Assembly (NCBI GenBank): GCA_016718155.1
Contig: JADKEH010000001.1
Coordinates: forward strand, 248,001 to 312,000
Source of the DNA: Candidatus Rhodoferax randersensis
GTDB lineage: Bacteria > Pseudomonadota > Gammaproteobacteria > Burkholderiales > Burkholderiaceae_C
DNA length: 64,000 nt
Reading direction: 5' to 3'
Under the pieces are notes generated by a model that did not search any database, was not told where the DNA came from, and saw nothing but the letters and a program-made list of their open reading frames with translations. Below, in pieces: positions 16,233 to 24,164 of the stretch. Each line of letters starts with the position of its first letter. Position 1 is the first letter of the stretch. Position numbers and translations under genes: made by a program.

Positions 16233-17279
16233 ATGGCCGGGGCGCATCACCAGCGGGGCCTGCGTGATCTCGCGCACCGCGGCTGGACCAGGCGCGGCCT
16301 GTGGGCCTGGTCGATGTGGCCGCTCTCCGGCATCTACGGGCTTCTGTCGGGGCTGAGACGCTGGCTCTATCAGTCGGGGTGGCTGAAGCGGCAACAGGTT
16401 GACGCCCTGGTGGTGATCGTTGGCAACGTGTTGGCGGGCGGCGTCGGCAAGACCCCGATCGTGATCGCGTTGGCACAACACTTTCGCCAGCAGGGCTGGA
16501 CCGTCGGGGTAGTCTCGCGTGGCTACGGCCGAAGCGGCCATGACTGCCGGGAAGCCCTGGTGGACAGCCCACCCGGCGCGCTTGGTGACGAGCCCGTGCT
16601 GATCCGACGCCGCGCCGCGGTCCCGGTCTTTGTGGCACCGCATCGAGCCGATGCCGCCCGAGCGCTACTTGCCGCCTATCCGGGCACACAAGTCATCCTG
16701 TGCGACGACGGTCTGCAGCACTATGCCTTGCAACGCGACATTGAAATCTGTGTCTTTGACGATCGGGGCGTCGGCAACGGCTGGCTGCTGCCCGCCGGTC
16801 CGCTGCGGGAACGATGGCCCCGGGTGGTCGACTTGGTCTTGCACACCGGTTCGCGGCCTGCGTTCGACGGGTTCACAGCCACTCGAGTCCTTGCCGGCCA
16901 CGCGCTGCGGGCGGACGGCAGTCAAGTTGCCTTGGCAGCGCTGAATCAGCCTGGCGCCAAACCACTGCGAGCGGTCGCGGCCATTGCACAGCCAGAGCAG
17001 TTCTTTGCCATGCTGCGCAATGCGGGACTGGTTCTGACCGAAACCGTCGGGCTTGCCGATCACGACAGCTTTGACAACTGGGATCCCCGCGCCGATCAAG
17101 GCTTTACCGTGTTGTGCACAGAGAAAGACGCCATCAAGCTGTGGCGCCACAACCCCGAGGCGCTGGCCGTGCCCCTGCAGGTGACACCCGAGGCTGGTTT
17201 TCTGAGCGCGCTCGATGACCTGATCCGAAAACGTCTGCAGGCAAAGCTATCATCACGTCATGGACACACGACTTCTTGA
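16233..17279 (+). CDS. lpxK: Tetraacyldisaccharide 4'-kinase
   Basis: A 348-residue inner-membrane-associated kinase that phosphorylates the lipid A precursor to lipid IVA. An N-terminal hydrophobic segment (WSMWPLSGIYGLLSGL) precedes the P-loop VLAGGVGKTPIVIAL. Other LpxK blocks are VGVVSRGYGRSG, GDEPVLIRRR, VILCDDGLQHYAL and the C-terminal VLCTEKDAIKL. The length is normal. Its end overlaps the Trm112 gene by 20 bases. It supplies lipid A for LPS, as does KdsB downstream for the KDO. Confidence 0.96.
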   Translation: MAGAHHQRGLRDLAHRGWTRRGLWAWSMWPLSGIYGLLSGLRRWLYQSGWLKRQQVDALVVIVGNVLAGGVGKTPIVIALAQHFRQQGWTVGVVSRGYGRSGHDCREALVDSPPGALGDEPVLIRRRAAVPVFVAPHRADAARALLAAYPGTQVILCDDGLQHYALQRDIEICVFDDRGVGNGWLLPAGPLRERWPRVVDLVLHTGSRPAFDGFTATRVLAGHALRADGSQVALAALNQPGAKPLRAVAAIAQPEQFFAMLRNAGLVLTETVGLADHDSFDNWDPRADQGFTVLCTEKDAIKLWRHNPEALAVPLQVTPEAGFLSALDDLIRKRLQAKLSSRHGHTTS

Positions 17280-17442
17280 ACTGCTGGTCTGCCCGGTCAC
17301 CAAGGGACCGCTTGAATACGACCGCGACAAGCAGGAACTGATCTCGCGCAGCGCGCGGCTTGCCTACCCGGTACGCGACGACATTCCGATCCTGCTGGAG
17401 GCGCAGGCCAGGGTTCTGAGCGATGACGAACTCGGGCTTTGA
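17260..17442 (+). CDS. Trm112-family (YcaR-like) small protein
   Basis: A 60-residue Trm112-like protein, found next to lpxK and kdsB in many proteobacteria. It starts MDTRLLELLVCPVTKGPLEY and has SARLAYPVRDDIPILLEAQA. The first zinc-type Cys pair is reduced to a single Cys (CPVTKG), as in YcaR, so metal binding is doubtful. The exact role is unknown; it may be a chaperone for methyltransferases. It overlaps lpxK by 20 bases. Confidence 0.92.
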   Translation: MDTRLLELLVCPVTKGPLEYDRDKQELISRSARLAYPVRDDIPILLEAQARVLSDDELGL

Positions 17443-17471
17443 CCCGGCTTGGCACTCCCCCGCTTGAGACC

Positions 17472-18251
17472 GTGAGTTACACCATCCTGATCCCGGCGCG
17501 GCTGGCCTCGACGCGCCTGCCCAACAAACCCCTGGCCGACATTGGCGGTGTCCCGATGGTGGTTCGGGTGGCACAGCGGGTGCTGTGCTCGCACGGGCCA
17601 TCGGGCGCGGCCCGCGTCGTGGTCGCTGCAGACCATCCCGCCATCATGGATGCTTGCCGGGCGCACGGCATCGAGTCGGTGTTGACCCGGGTCGACCACC
17701 CCAGCGGCAGCGACCGCCTGGCCGAGGCCTGCGCTGCGCTTCGATTGACAGACAGCGCCATCGTGGTCAATGTTCAGGGTGATGAGCCGCTGATTGACCC
17801 ATTGCTGCCAAAGGCGGTCGCCGATCTGTTGATTCGTCGCCCCGAAGTCAGCATGAGCACGGCCGCCCATGCCATCAGTGACGTCGCTGATTTTCTCAAC
17901 CCCAATGTCGTCAAAGTGGTTCTCGATGCCACGCAGCGCGCCCTCTATTTCAGCCGGGCGCCGATCGCGTGGTGGCGTGACGGAACTGTCAATGGCGTCG
18001 TGGCACTGCCCTCCCCCGCTCCGCTGCGCCATGTTGGCATCTACGGCTACCGCGTGGGCTTTTTGCGGCAGTTCCCGCTGCTGGCCCCGGCACCGATCGA
18101 GATCACCGAAGCACTGGAACAACTGCGCGCCCTCTGGCATGGCTACCAGATCGCCGTGCACGTCACCGAACATGCGCCGGGGCATGGCGTGGACACCCCG
18201 CAGGACCTTCACCGCGTGCGGGCCTTGATTGCCGCAGCATCCAAACCGTAA
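17472..18251 (+). CDS. kdsB: 3-deoxy-manno-octulosonate cytidylyltransferase
   Basis: A 259-residue enzyme activating KDO as CMP-KDO for LPS inner-core synthesis. It opens SYTILIPARLASTRLPNKPL, the nucleotide-binding signature, and has VVNVQGDEPLI and the metal-binding Asp blocks. The GTG at 17472 is preferred, as it gives the conserved start. An upstream in-frame TTG at 17439 overlaps the previous gene and adds 11 residues that do not fit the family. It is the last gene of the exbB-to-kdsB unit; adk follows after 108 bases. Confidence 0.95.
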   Translation: MSYTILIPARLASTRLPNKPLADIGGVPMVVRVAQRVLCSHGPSGAARVVVAADHPAIMDACRAHGIESVLTRVDHPSGSDRLAEACAALRLTDSAIVVNVQGDEPLIDPLLPKAVADLLIRRPEVSMSTAAHAISDVADFLNPNVVKVVLDATQRALYFSRAPIAWWRDGTVNGVVALPSPAPLRHVGIYGYRVGFLRQFPLLAPAPIEITEALEQLRALWHGYQIAVHVTEHAPGHGVDTPQDLHRVRALIAAASKP

Positions 18252-18359
18252 GCCGGCGCCCGGTCCACCCATGCTATTCTCCAAGCGGCGGCCGTCACGC
18301 GGCGCGCGCGAGGCACGCGCCGCAGTATCACCCTGACTTACTTCCATCCAGAGAACCTC

Positions 18360-19016
18360 ATGAAACTCATTCTGTTGGGCGCACCCGGCGCCGGTAAGGG
18401 CACCCAGGCCAACTTCATATGCCAGAAGTACGGCATCCCCCAAATTTCCACTGGAGACATGCTGCGCGCCGCCGTCAAAGCCGGCACACCGCTTGGCATC
18501 AAAGCCAAGCAGGTGATGGACGCCGGAGGCCTGGTCAGTGACGATCTGATCATCAACCTGGTGACGGAACGCATCGCTCAGGCAGACTGCGCCAAGGGCT
18601 TCCTGTTTGACGGTTTTCCGCGAACCATTCCCCAGGCTGATGCAATGAAGACGGCGGGTGTAAAGCTCGACTATGTGCTCGAGATAGAGGTGCCCTTTGC
18701 GGCCATTGTCGAGCGCATGAGCGGTCGGCGCTCGCATCCGGCGTCCGGGCGGACCTACCATGTGAAGTTCAACCCGCCCAAGACTGCGGGCATCGATGAT
18801 GTCACCGGCGAGCCACTGATTCAGCGCGCTGACGACAAAGAGGAGACGGTCCAGAATCGCCTGGAGGTCTACAACGCGCAGACCCGCCCGCTGGTCGCCT
18901 ACTACTCAAGCTGGGCCAACACAGATAAGCAATCGGCACCCAAGTACCGCGCCATCAGTGGCGTGGGCAGTGTCGAAGACATCACGGCCAGAGCCTTCGC
19001 AGCCTTGGATCAGTAG
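18360..19016 (+). CDS. adk: Adenylate kinase
   Basis: A 218-residue essential enzyme interconverting ATP, ADP and AMP. It shows the P-loop LLGAPGAGKGTQA, the AMP-binding ISTGDMLRAAV, GFLFDGFPRTIPQA, and the long LID with GRRSHPASGRTYHVKFNPPK. The LID has no zinc Cys set, as in Gram-negative enzymes. The ATG follows an AGAGAACCTC spacer. The length is standard for the long-LID form. Confidence 0.97.
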   Translation: MKLILLGAPGAGKGTQANFICQKYGIPQISTGDMLRAAVKAGTPLGIKAKQVMDAGGLVSDDLIINLVTERIAQADCAKGFLFDGFPRTIPQADAMKTAGVKLDYVLEIEVPFAAIVERMSGRRSHPASGRTYHVKFNPPKTAGIDDVTGEPLIQRADDKEETVQNRLEVYNAQTRPLVAYYSSWANTDKQSAPKYRAISGVGSVEDITARAFAALDQ

Positions 19017-19128
19017 CCGCGGGTCCTTGGTACTGACATGAACCTGACGAGGCGCTCGGCCTACGGGTATCTCTGGGCCTGTGCATTGGTTTTGGCTCGA
19101 TATCATGAAGCTTCTACTGGAGTGCATC

Positions 19129-20379
19129 ATGGTCAATAAATCTCTCTCCACTGCGGCATTCCTGACCGGCCTTTGCGGCTGGCTGGCTTGCACGCAGGCC
19201 GTCGCTCAATCGGCAGCGCCTGCACCGGCTCCGGGTCCGACGCCGGTCGTTGCGGCTAACGCCATCAAGATCGGGGTGATCTGCCCCTTCTCGGGACCCT
19301 CGGCAGACTTTGGTATCCCAATGCTGAATGGTGTCAAGCAAGCGGTTGATGAGATCAACAGCGTGGGGGGCTATCTCGGCCGACCGATCCAATTGGTGAT
19401 CAAGGATGATCAGGGCAACCCCGATGTGGGCCTGAAGATGTCGCAGGAATTGCTCAATGAAAAGGTCGTGGCCACGGTCGGGTTTTGCAACACCGGGGTG
19501 GCGGCCAAATCCCTGGAACTGTTCCAGACCAGCAAGACGCCGCTGATCATCCCCGTCGCCACTGGCACGCCCCTGACCGCCAAGTACCCCGGCCCGGAGA
19601 GCTACATCTTTCGCACCTCGGCCAAGGACGCGATCCAGGCTCCCTTCGTGATCGACGACATCATCAAGCGCGGCTGGACCAAGGTCGCCATCTTCGCTGA
19701 CACCACCGGCTATGGCGCGGGCGGCCTGGTTGATGTCGAGAGCGCACTGGCCGCACGCCAGCTCAAGCCGGTTCACGTTGCCCGGTTTGCCTTGGGGGTG
19801 ACCAACCTCGAAGAGGAACTCAAGGCCGCCAAGGCAGCGGGTGCCAATGTAATCTTCAGCTACACCGTGGGCTACGAGAACGCCGTGATCGCCAAAGGCC
19901 GCAAGGCCCTTGGCTGGGCAGTGCCCCAGGTCGGCGCGTGGCCACTGTCGTTCACGTTTTTCCTCGATGGCGCCAAAGAAGCGGCGGACGGCGCCCTGAT
20001 GGCGCAGACCTTCATCGCCGAGCCCAGCAATGAGCGGCGCGCCTCGTTTTTGGTCAGCTATGCGCGACGCAACAAGGTCAAGAAGATTCCCGTGCCGATG
20101 GCAGCCGCCCAGGGTTACGATGCCGCCTATCTGCTTGTCTACTCACTCTTCGGCATTCGCAGCGGCAACATCACCGGTCCCGCCATCAAGGCCTCGCTGG
20201 AGAATTTGCAACGCGTCTACTACGGTGTCGTAGCCACCTATGAACACCCGTTCAGCCTTCAGGACAAGGATGCGATCACCGCCAACATGCTGGTGATGGG
20301 CATGGTGAAGAATGGCGCGATCACCTTTGCTTACCCCGAGGACGCCAAACGCAATCTGTTTGTGAAGCGCAAGCAGTAG
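19129..20379 (+). CDS. ABC transporter substrate-binding protein (LivJ/branched-chain amino acid type)
   Basis: A 416-residue periplasmic type I binding protein. A signal peptide (NKSLSTAAFLTGLCGWLAC, cleavage near AVAQS) is followed by a Pro/Ala linker and IKIGVICPFSGPSADFG, the family start. Further blocks are VDEINSVGGYLGRPI, VATVGFCNTGVA and FRTSAKDAIQAPF. The ATG at 19129 is chosen because GGAG lies six bases upstream. In-frame upstream starts (19081 GTG, 19105 ATG) lack such a site and would spoil the signal peptide. No permease genes adjoin it. In Burkholderiales these orphan receptors often bind aromatic or amino acids; the ligand is unknown. Confidence 0.92.
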   Translation: MVNKSLSTAAFLTGLCGWLACTQAVAQSAAPAPAPGPTPVVAANAIKIGVICPFSGPSADFGIPMLNGVKQAVDEINSVGGYLGRPIQLVIKDDQGNPDVGLKMSQELLNEKVVATVGFCNTGVAAKSLELFQTSKTPLIIPVATGTPLTAKYPGPESYIFRTSAKDAIQAPFVIDDIIKRGWTKVAIFADTTGYGAGGLVDVESALAARQLKPVHVARFALGVTNLEEELKAAKAAGANVIFSYTVGYENAVIAKGRKALGWAVPQVGAWPLSFTFFLDGAKEAADGALMAQTFIAEPSNERRASFLVSYARRNKVKKIPVPMAAAQGYDAAYLLVYSLFGIRSGNITGPAIKASLENLQRVYYGVVATYEHPFSLQDKDAITANMLVMGMVKNGAITFAYPEDAKRNLFVKRKQ

Positions 20380-20387
20380 AGTTCGGA

Positions 20388-21398
20388 CTAGCCCATCAAC
20401 CGCAACATCAGGGCGATGCGGGCCTTCACTGCCGACAGCCCCTGTGAGTCGGTGAACTGATCCACGTCACCACTGGGCAGCACCCGTCCGCGCTGGCAGC
20501 AGCTGGCTCGCACCACCTGAACACCCGCTTCCTGCGCCCGCCGCAGGGCGGCATGCAAGTCGGCGTGGATGGTGCCGTTACCCGTACCCGCCACCACCAG
20601 GCCACGCAGCAAGGGCGCCGCCGAAGGTCCGCCCGCGCGCTGCGCCAACAGCGCCTCCACCATCGCGCCACTTGCGCCCACATGGTTCATCACAATCTCC
20701 ACCCGCGGCCAATCATCGGTGTTCGCTATGTTTTTAATAGCTAAATTGATAACGTTTGCGCCGGGTTCGGGCCAACTCTTCAGTTGACGCAGGGCGCCCT
20801 CCTCAACATAGGCCAGTGGCCCGCAGTCGCCCGAGTCAAACGCGTCGCGCCGATAGGTGTCGACCTTCTGCACGTGCTCCGCCCCATGCACGGTCCCCGC
20901 GCACACTGCCATCACGCCGCTGGCTCCGGTCGACAACGCCACCGCCACGGCATCGAGCACATTCTGCGGCCCGTCGGGTGCCAGCGCCGACGCAGGGCGC
21001 ATCGCGCAGGTCAGCACCACCGGCTTGGCCGACAGCAAGGCGGGCGACACCACACAATGCAAAAAGTAGGCGGTCTCGGCCAAGGTATCGGTTCCATGCG
21101 TAATCACCACCCCCAGCACGTCGGGCTGCAGCAGATGATGGGTGACGCGCTGCCACAGCGCATACAACACCGCCCAAGTCATGTCCTTGCTGTCGATTTG
21201 CGCGACCTGTTCCGTCACCAATTCACAAGCGCCAAGCAGTCGCGGCAACGCCGGCACCGAAGCCAGCAGTTGAGCCACGCCGACCTGAGCGGCGGCATAG
21301 CCCACGTTGTCCAGCGGATCAACGGCAGCACCGGCAATGGTGCCGCCGGTCCCCAAGACCGCAAGTTTGACGGGGGTGCGCGAAATCATTTCTTGCAT
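20388..21398 (-). CDS. L-asparaginase
   Basis: A 336-residue type I/II asparaginase hydrolysing asparagine to aspartate. Both active-site blocks are present: VLGTGGTIAGAA (first catalytic Thr) and ITHGTDTLAETAYFLH (second Thr and Asp), plus CAMRPASALAPDGPQN with the Lys-equivalent region. No signal peptide is seen, so it is cytoplasmic. The ATG at 21398 is used; an in-frame ATG nine bases on is also possible. The reading frame contains a 17-base palindrome (20725-20741) coding AIKNIA that looks inserted. It is transcribed divergently from lexA. Confidence 0.93.
   Translation of the reverse strand: MQEMISRTPVKLAVLGTGGTIAGAAVDPLDNVGYAAAQVGVAQLLASVPALPRLLGACELVTEQVAQIDSKDMTWAVLYALWQRVTHHLLQPDVLGVVITHGTDTLAETAYFLHCVVSPALLSAKPVVLTCAMRPASALAPDGPQNVLDAVAVALSTGASGVMAVCAGTVHGAEHVQKVDTYRRDAFDSGDCGPLAYVEEGALRQLKSWPEPGANVINLAIKNIANTDDWPRVEIVMNHVGASGAMVEALLAQRAGGPSAAPLLRGLVVAGTGNGTIHADLHAALRRAQEAGVQVVRASCCQRGRVLPSGDVDQFTDSQGLSAVKARIALMLRLMG
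20725..20741. repeat. 17-base intragenic palindromic element, copy 1
   Basis: GCTATGTTTTTAATAGC inside the asparaginase gene. Its reverse complement, GCTATTAAAAACATAGC, differs at only three positions from GCTATCAAAAAAGTAGC at 37541-37557 in miaA. Both are the same length, have the same GCTAT/ATAGC-type arms around an A5 centre, and keep the host frame. Confidence 0.6.
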
Positions 21399-21409
21399 TC
21401 TTTTGAAAA

Positions 21410-21444
21410 CTGGTTAAAAATACAGTTACTGGATATCAAGACAG
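21410..21444. promoter_or_regulatory. Two tandem SOS boxes upstream of lexA
   Basis: CTGGTTAAAAATACAG (21410-21425) and CTGGATATCAAGACAG (21429-21444) both fit the LexA pattern CTGx-N8-ACAG with a G in place of the last T of the first arm. They start 19 bases apart, close to two helical turns, in the divergent gap between asparaginase and lexA, 45 bases before the lexA start. This is the usual autoregulatory layout. The asparaginase gene could also be affected. Confidence 0.8.
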
Positions 21445-21488
21445 CGTGTACAGACTCACAGCCAGCTTACCTCAGCCCCGAAGGAGCC

Positions 21489-22166
21489 ATGATGCTTGAA
21501 AGCCCCAAACTGACCGCCCGCCAACAGCAGATCCTGGATCTTATCCAGAGTGCCATCGCGCGCACCGGTGCACCCCCAACGCGTGCCGAGATCGCCACCG
21601 AGTTAGGGTTCAAGTCGGCCAACGCGGCCGAGGAGCATTTGCAGGCGTTGGCCCGCAAAGGCGTGATCGAGTTGATCAGTGGCACGTCACGGGGCATCCG
21701 CCTCAAGAGTGATGCATTGCGGTCCATCAACGAGTCGCGTAACAAACAGTTCTCGCTGCCGCTGCCAGGGCTGGCGCAGTTGGCACTGCCACTGATCGGG
21801 CGGGTCGCGGCGGGCTCGCCAATTCTGGCCCAAGAGCACATTGATCAAACCTACTACGTTGAAAACAGCCTGTTCCAGCGCAAGCCAGACTACCTGCTGA
21901 AGGTGCGCGGCATGTCCATGCGCGACGCCGGCATCATGGACGGTGACTTGCTGGCGGTGCAAAGCACCAAGGACGCCAAGAACGGCCAGATCGTCGTAGC
22001 GCGGCTCGGTGATGAGGTAACCGTCAAACGATTCCGCCGCAACAAGCACCTGATTGAACTTCACCCCGAGAACCCGGACTACCAGACGATTGTGGTCGAG
22101 CCCGGTGAGCCTTTCGAGATCGAAGGCCTCGCGGTCGGCTTGATTCGCAACACCATGCTGATGTAG
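21489..22166 (+). CDS. lexA: LexA repressor
   Basis: A 225-residue SOS repressor and self-cleaving protease. The winged-helix DNA-binding domain (LTARQQQILDLIQSAI, then RAEIATELGFKSANAAEEHL) is followed by the cleavage site Ala-Gly in GRVAAGSPILAQEHI, the catalytic Ser in VRGMSMRDAGI and the catalytic Lys in EVTVKRFRR. AAGGAG stands just before the ATG at 21489; the frame is open far upstream, but that part is antisense to asparaginase. Tandem SOS boxes precede it. Confidence 0.97.
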   Translation: MMLESPKLTARQQQILDLIQSAIARTGAPPTRAEIATELGFKSANAAEEHLQALARKGVIELISGTSRGIRLKSDALRSINESRNKQFSLPLPGLAQLALPLIGRVAAGSPILAQEHIDQTYYVENSLFQRKPDYLLKVRGMSMRDAGIMDGDLLAVQSTKDAKNGQIVVARLGDEVTVKRFRRNKHLIELHPENPDYQTIVVEPGEPFEIEGLAVGLIRNTMLM

Positions 22167-22187
22167 ACGCTATTCAGAAGGCACCCC

Positions 22188-22532
22188 ATGAACATCGCTT
22201 CCATGACGCCGCCAGCCATGATGGCACCGCTTCACAGCCTGTTGCGCTGGCTGCTGCCAACCGCGGTCGAACCCCTGGCACCCCACGCAGCGTCCACCCG
22301 TCACCGGGCCAGCACCGTGGCCATGGCCGCCTCCCCACGCCCACCATGGGTGACCGCGCGCCCCGCCGCAGACCAAAGCAACGCCACGTCACGCCGGCCA
22401 CTGCGCGTGGTGCGCTTCCTGGAGGCGGGTCAGACCCCGGCGCAGGTCGGGCGAATGGTCATTTCCGGGCGCATGTCCGACGTGTGTGCCGAGCTCGACC
22501 GGCTGGCCGCCCGCGAGGCGGCGCTGCACTGA
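22188..22532 (+). CDS. Hypothetical protein downstream of lexA
   Basis: A 114-residue protein that I do not recognise. The N-terminal two thirds is Pro/Ala/Arg-rich and looks disordered. The last 45 residues, with RVVRFLEAGQTPAQVGRMVI and DVCAELDRLAAREA, look like a small helical, possibly DNA-binding, domain. It starts 21 bases after lexA, with AGAAGG in front of the ATG, and is likely on the lexA transcript. A role in the SOS response is therefore possible, but only from position. It converges with DUF1993. Confidence 0.7.
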   Translation: MNIASMTPPAMMAPLHSLLRWLLPTAVEPLAPHAASTRHRASTVAMAASPRPPWVTARPAADQSNATSRRPLRVVRFLEAGQTPAQVGRMVISGRMSDVCAELDRLAAREAALH

Positions 22533-22533
22533 C

Positions 22534-23049
22534 TCACTGCTCGGCGCCAGCCAGGTAGTCGCGTTTGCCAAGGTCCACACCGTTGTGACGCAGGATGACG
22601 TAGGCGGTGGTAACGTGAAAAAACATATTGGGCAGCGCCCAGTGCTTGAGGTAGGCCTCCCCCGCCATGGTTCGTGTCGCCTCGCGCCCTACCGGAAAGG
22701 TGATGGGCTTCTCCTCGGTGCCATCGATCATATTGGCGGGCACAGAGGCCAGGTAGTCCAGCGTCTTGGCAATGCGGTCCTTGAGTTCCTGCAGCGTGGC
22801 TTCCTTGTCGTCAAACTTCGGTGCCTCCACGCCGGATAGGCGCGAGACGGCATTCTTGGCCGCGTCGCAGGCGATCAGAATCTGCCGCGTAAACGGCAGC
22901 ATGTCCGGGGCCAGCCGGTATTGGGTGATCGCCGTGGGCTCGCACTTCCTGGCATCCACAAATCCCTGCGCCTTGTCGAGCATGTGACTCAGGTTGCGCA
23001 GCATTGTGGTGAAGATTGGCACACTGGCCGAGAACATCGATATTGGCAT
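22534..23049 (-). CDS. DUF1993 family protein
   Basis: A 171-residue DUF1993 protein, related in fold to DinB-like four-helix bundles. It begins MPISMFSASVPIFTTMLRNL, with the family's LAPDMLPFTRQI, the central GTEEKPITFPVG and the C-terminal HWALPNMFFHVTTAYVILRH. The His positions that bind metal in DinB-like proteins are only partly kept. The function is unknown. Cytoplasmic; monocistronic as far as can be seen. Confidence 0.92.
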   Translation of the reverse strand: MPISMFSASVPIFTTMLRNLSHMLDKAQGFVDARKCEPTAITQYRLAPDMLPFTRQILIACDAAKNAVSRLSGVEAPKFDDKEATLQELKDRIAKTLDYLASVPANMIDGTEEKPITFPVGREATRTMAGEAYLKHWALPNMFFHVTTAYVILRHNGVDLGKRDYLAGAEQ

Positions 23050-23156
23050 GGGGCGCTCCTTGCGAGGTGAAGAACTGAGAAGGGGGTGATGCTAACGCCA
23101 TTGCAGTTTTCGTGTCAGAGCGCTCCGTCGTCTTTGCCAAGGCACAATGGCGCCCT

Positions 23157-24164
23157 ATGAATATTGTGATTCTTGACGACTACCAGGACGCTGTACGCAA
23201 GCTCGACTGCGCCGCCAAGCTCGACGCGTTTCAGGCCAAGGTCTATACCAATACCGTCAAGGGGATGGGACAGCTGTCGGTGCGCCTCAAAGATGCCGAC
23301 GTGATTGTCCTCAACCGCGAGCGCACCCATTTGCCGCGCCAGGTTGTCGAGAAACTGCCCAAGCTCAAACTAATCGCCCAGACCGGTCGCGTTGGCCCCC
23401 ATATCGATGTGCTCGCGTGCACCGAACGCGGCATTGCCGTGGCTGAAGGCACGGGCTCACCGGTGGCACCGGCCGAACTGACCTGGGCCCTGATCATGGC
23501 GGCCACGCGCCGGTTGCCGCAGTACATCGGCAACCTCAAACACGGCGCCTGGCAACAGTCGGGCCTGAAAGCGAGCTCGATGCCGGCCAACTTTGGTCTG
23601 GGCAACGTGCTCAGAGGCAAGACCCTCGGCGTATTTGGTTACGGCAAGATCGGCCGGATTGTGGCCGGGTATGCCCGTGCGTTTGGCATGAGCGTCATGG
23701 TCTGGGGCCGCGATCAATCGCGCGAACTGGCTTCGCAAGACGGCTATGACCTGGCCACTTCCCAGAGCGAACTGTTCGACCACGCCGATGTACTCACCCT
23801 GCACCTGCGGCTCAACGACCAGACCCGGTCGATCGTGCGCCTGGAAGACCTGACCCGCATGAAGCCGACCGCCCTGTTGGTCAACACGTCACGCGCGGAG
23901 CTGATCGAATCCGACGCCTTGATCAGCGCGCTCAACCGGGGCCGACCGGGATTGGCAGCAATCGACGTGTTCGAGACCGAGCCCATTCTTCAAGGCCACG
24001 CCTTGCTGCGGCTAGAAAACTGCATTTGCACCCCGCACATTGGCTACGTCGAAAAGGACAGCTACGAGCTGTACTTCGGCGCCGCGTTTGACAATGTCGT
24101 GAACTTCATCAAAGGCACCCCGACCAATATCGTCAATCCGGGTGCGCTGCAGGTCCGGCGTTGA
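23157..24164 (+). CDS. D-2-hydroxyacid dehydrogenase family protein
   Basis: A 335-residue NAD-dependent dehydrogenase. It starts MNIVILDDYQDAVRKLD. The Rossmann motif is VFGYGKIGRIVAGYARAFG. TALLVNTSRAEL replaces the usual N-x-A-R-G block (Arg retained as SRAEL), while the Glu in VFETEPIL and the His in CTPHIGYVEKD are present. It resembles a Burkholderiales group annotated as hydroxyacid or phosphoglycerate dehydrogenase. The ATG at 23157 is chosen over an upstream in-frame codon. The MFS gene overlaps its stop by 4 bases. Confidence 0.9.
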   Translation: MNIVILDDYQDAVRKLDCAAKLDAFQAKVYTNTVKGMGQLSVRLKDADVIVLNRERTHLPRQVVEKLPKLKLIAQTGRVGPHIDVLACTERGIAVAEGTGSPVAPAELTWALIMAATRRLPQYIGNLKHGAWQQSGLKASSMPANFGLGNVLRGKTLGVFGYGKIGRIVAGYARAFGMSVMVWGRDQSRELASQDGYDLATSQSELFDHADVLTLHLRLNDQTRSIVRLEDLTRMKPTALLVNTSRAELIESDALISALNRGRPGLAAIDVFETEPILQGHALLRLENCICTPHIGYVEKDSYELYFGAAFDNVVNFIKGTPTNIVNPGALQVRR

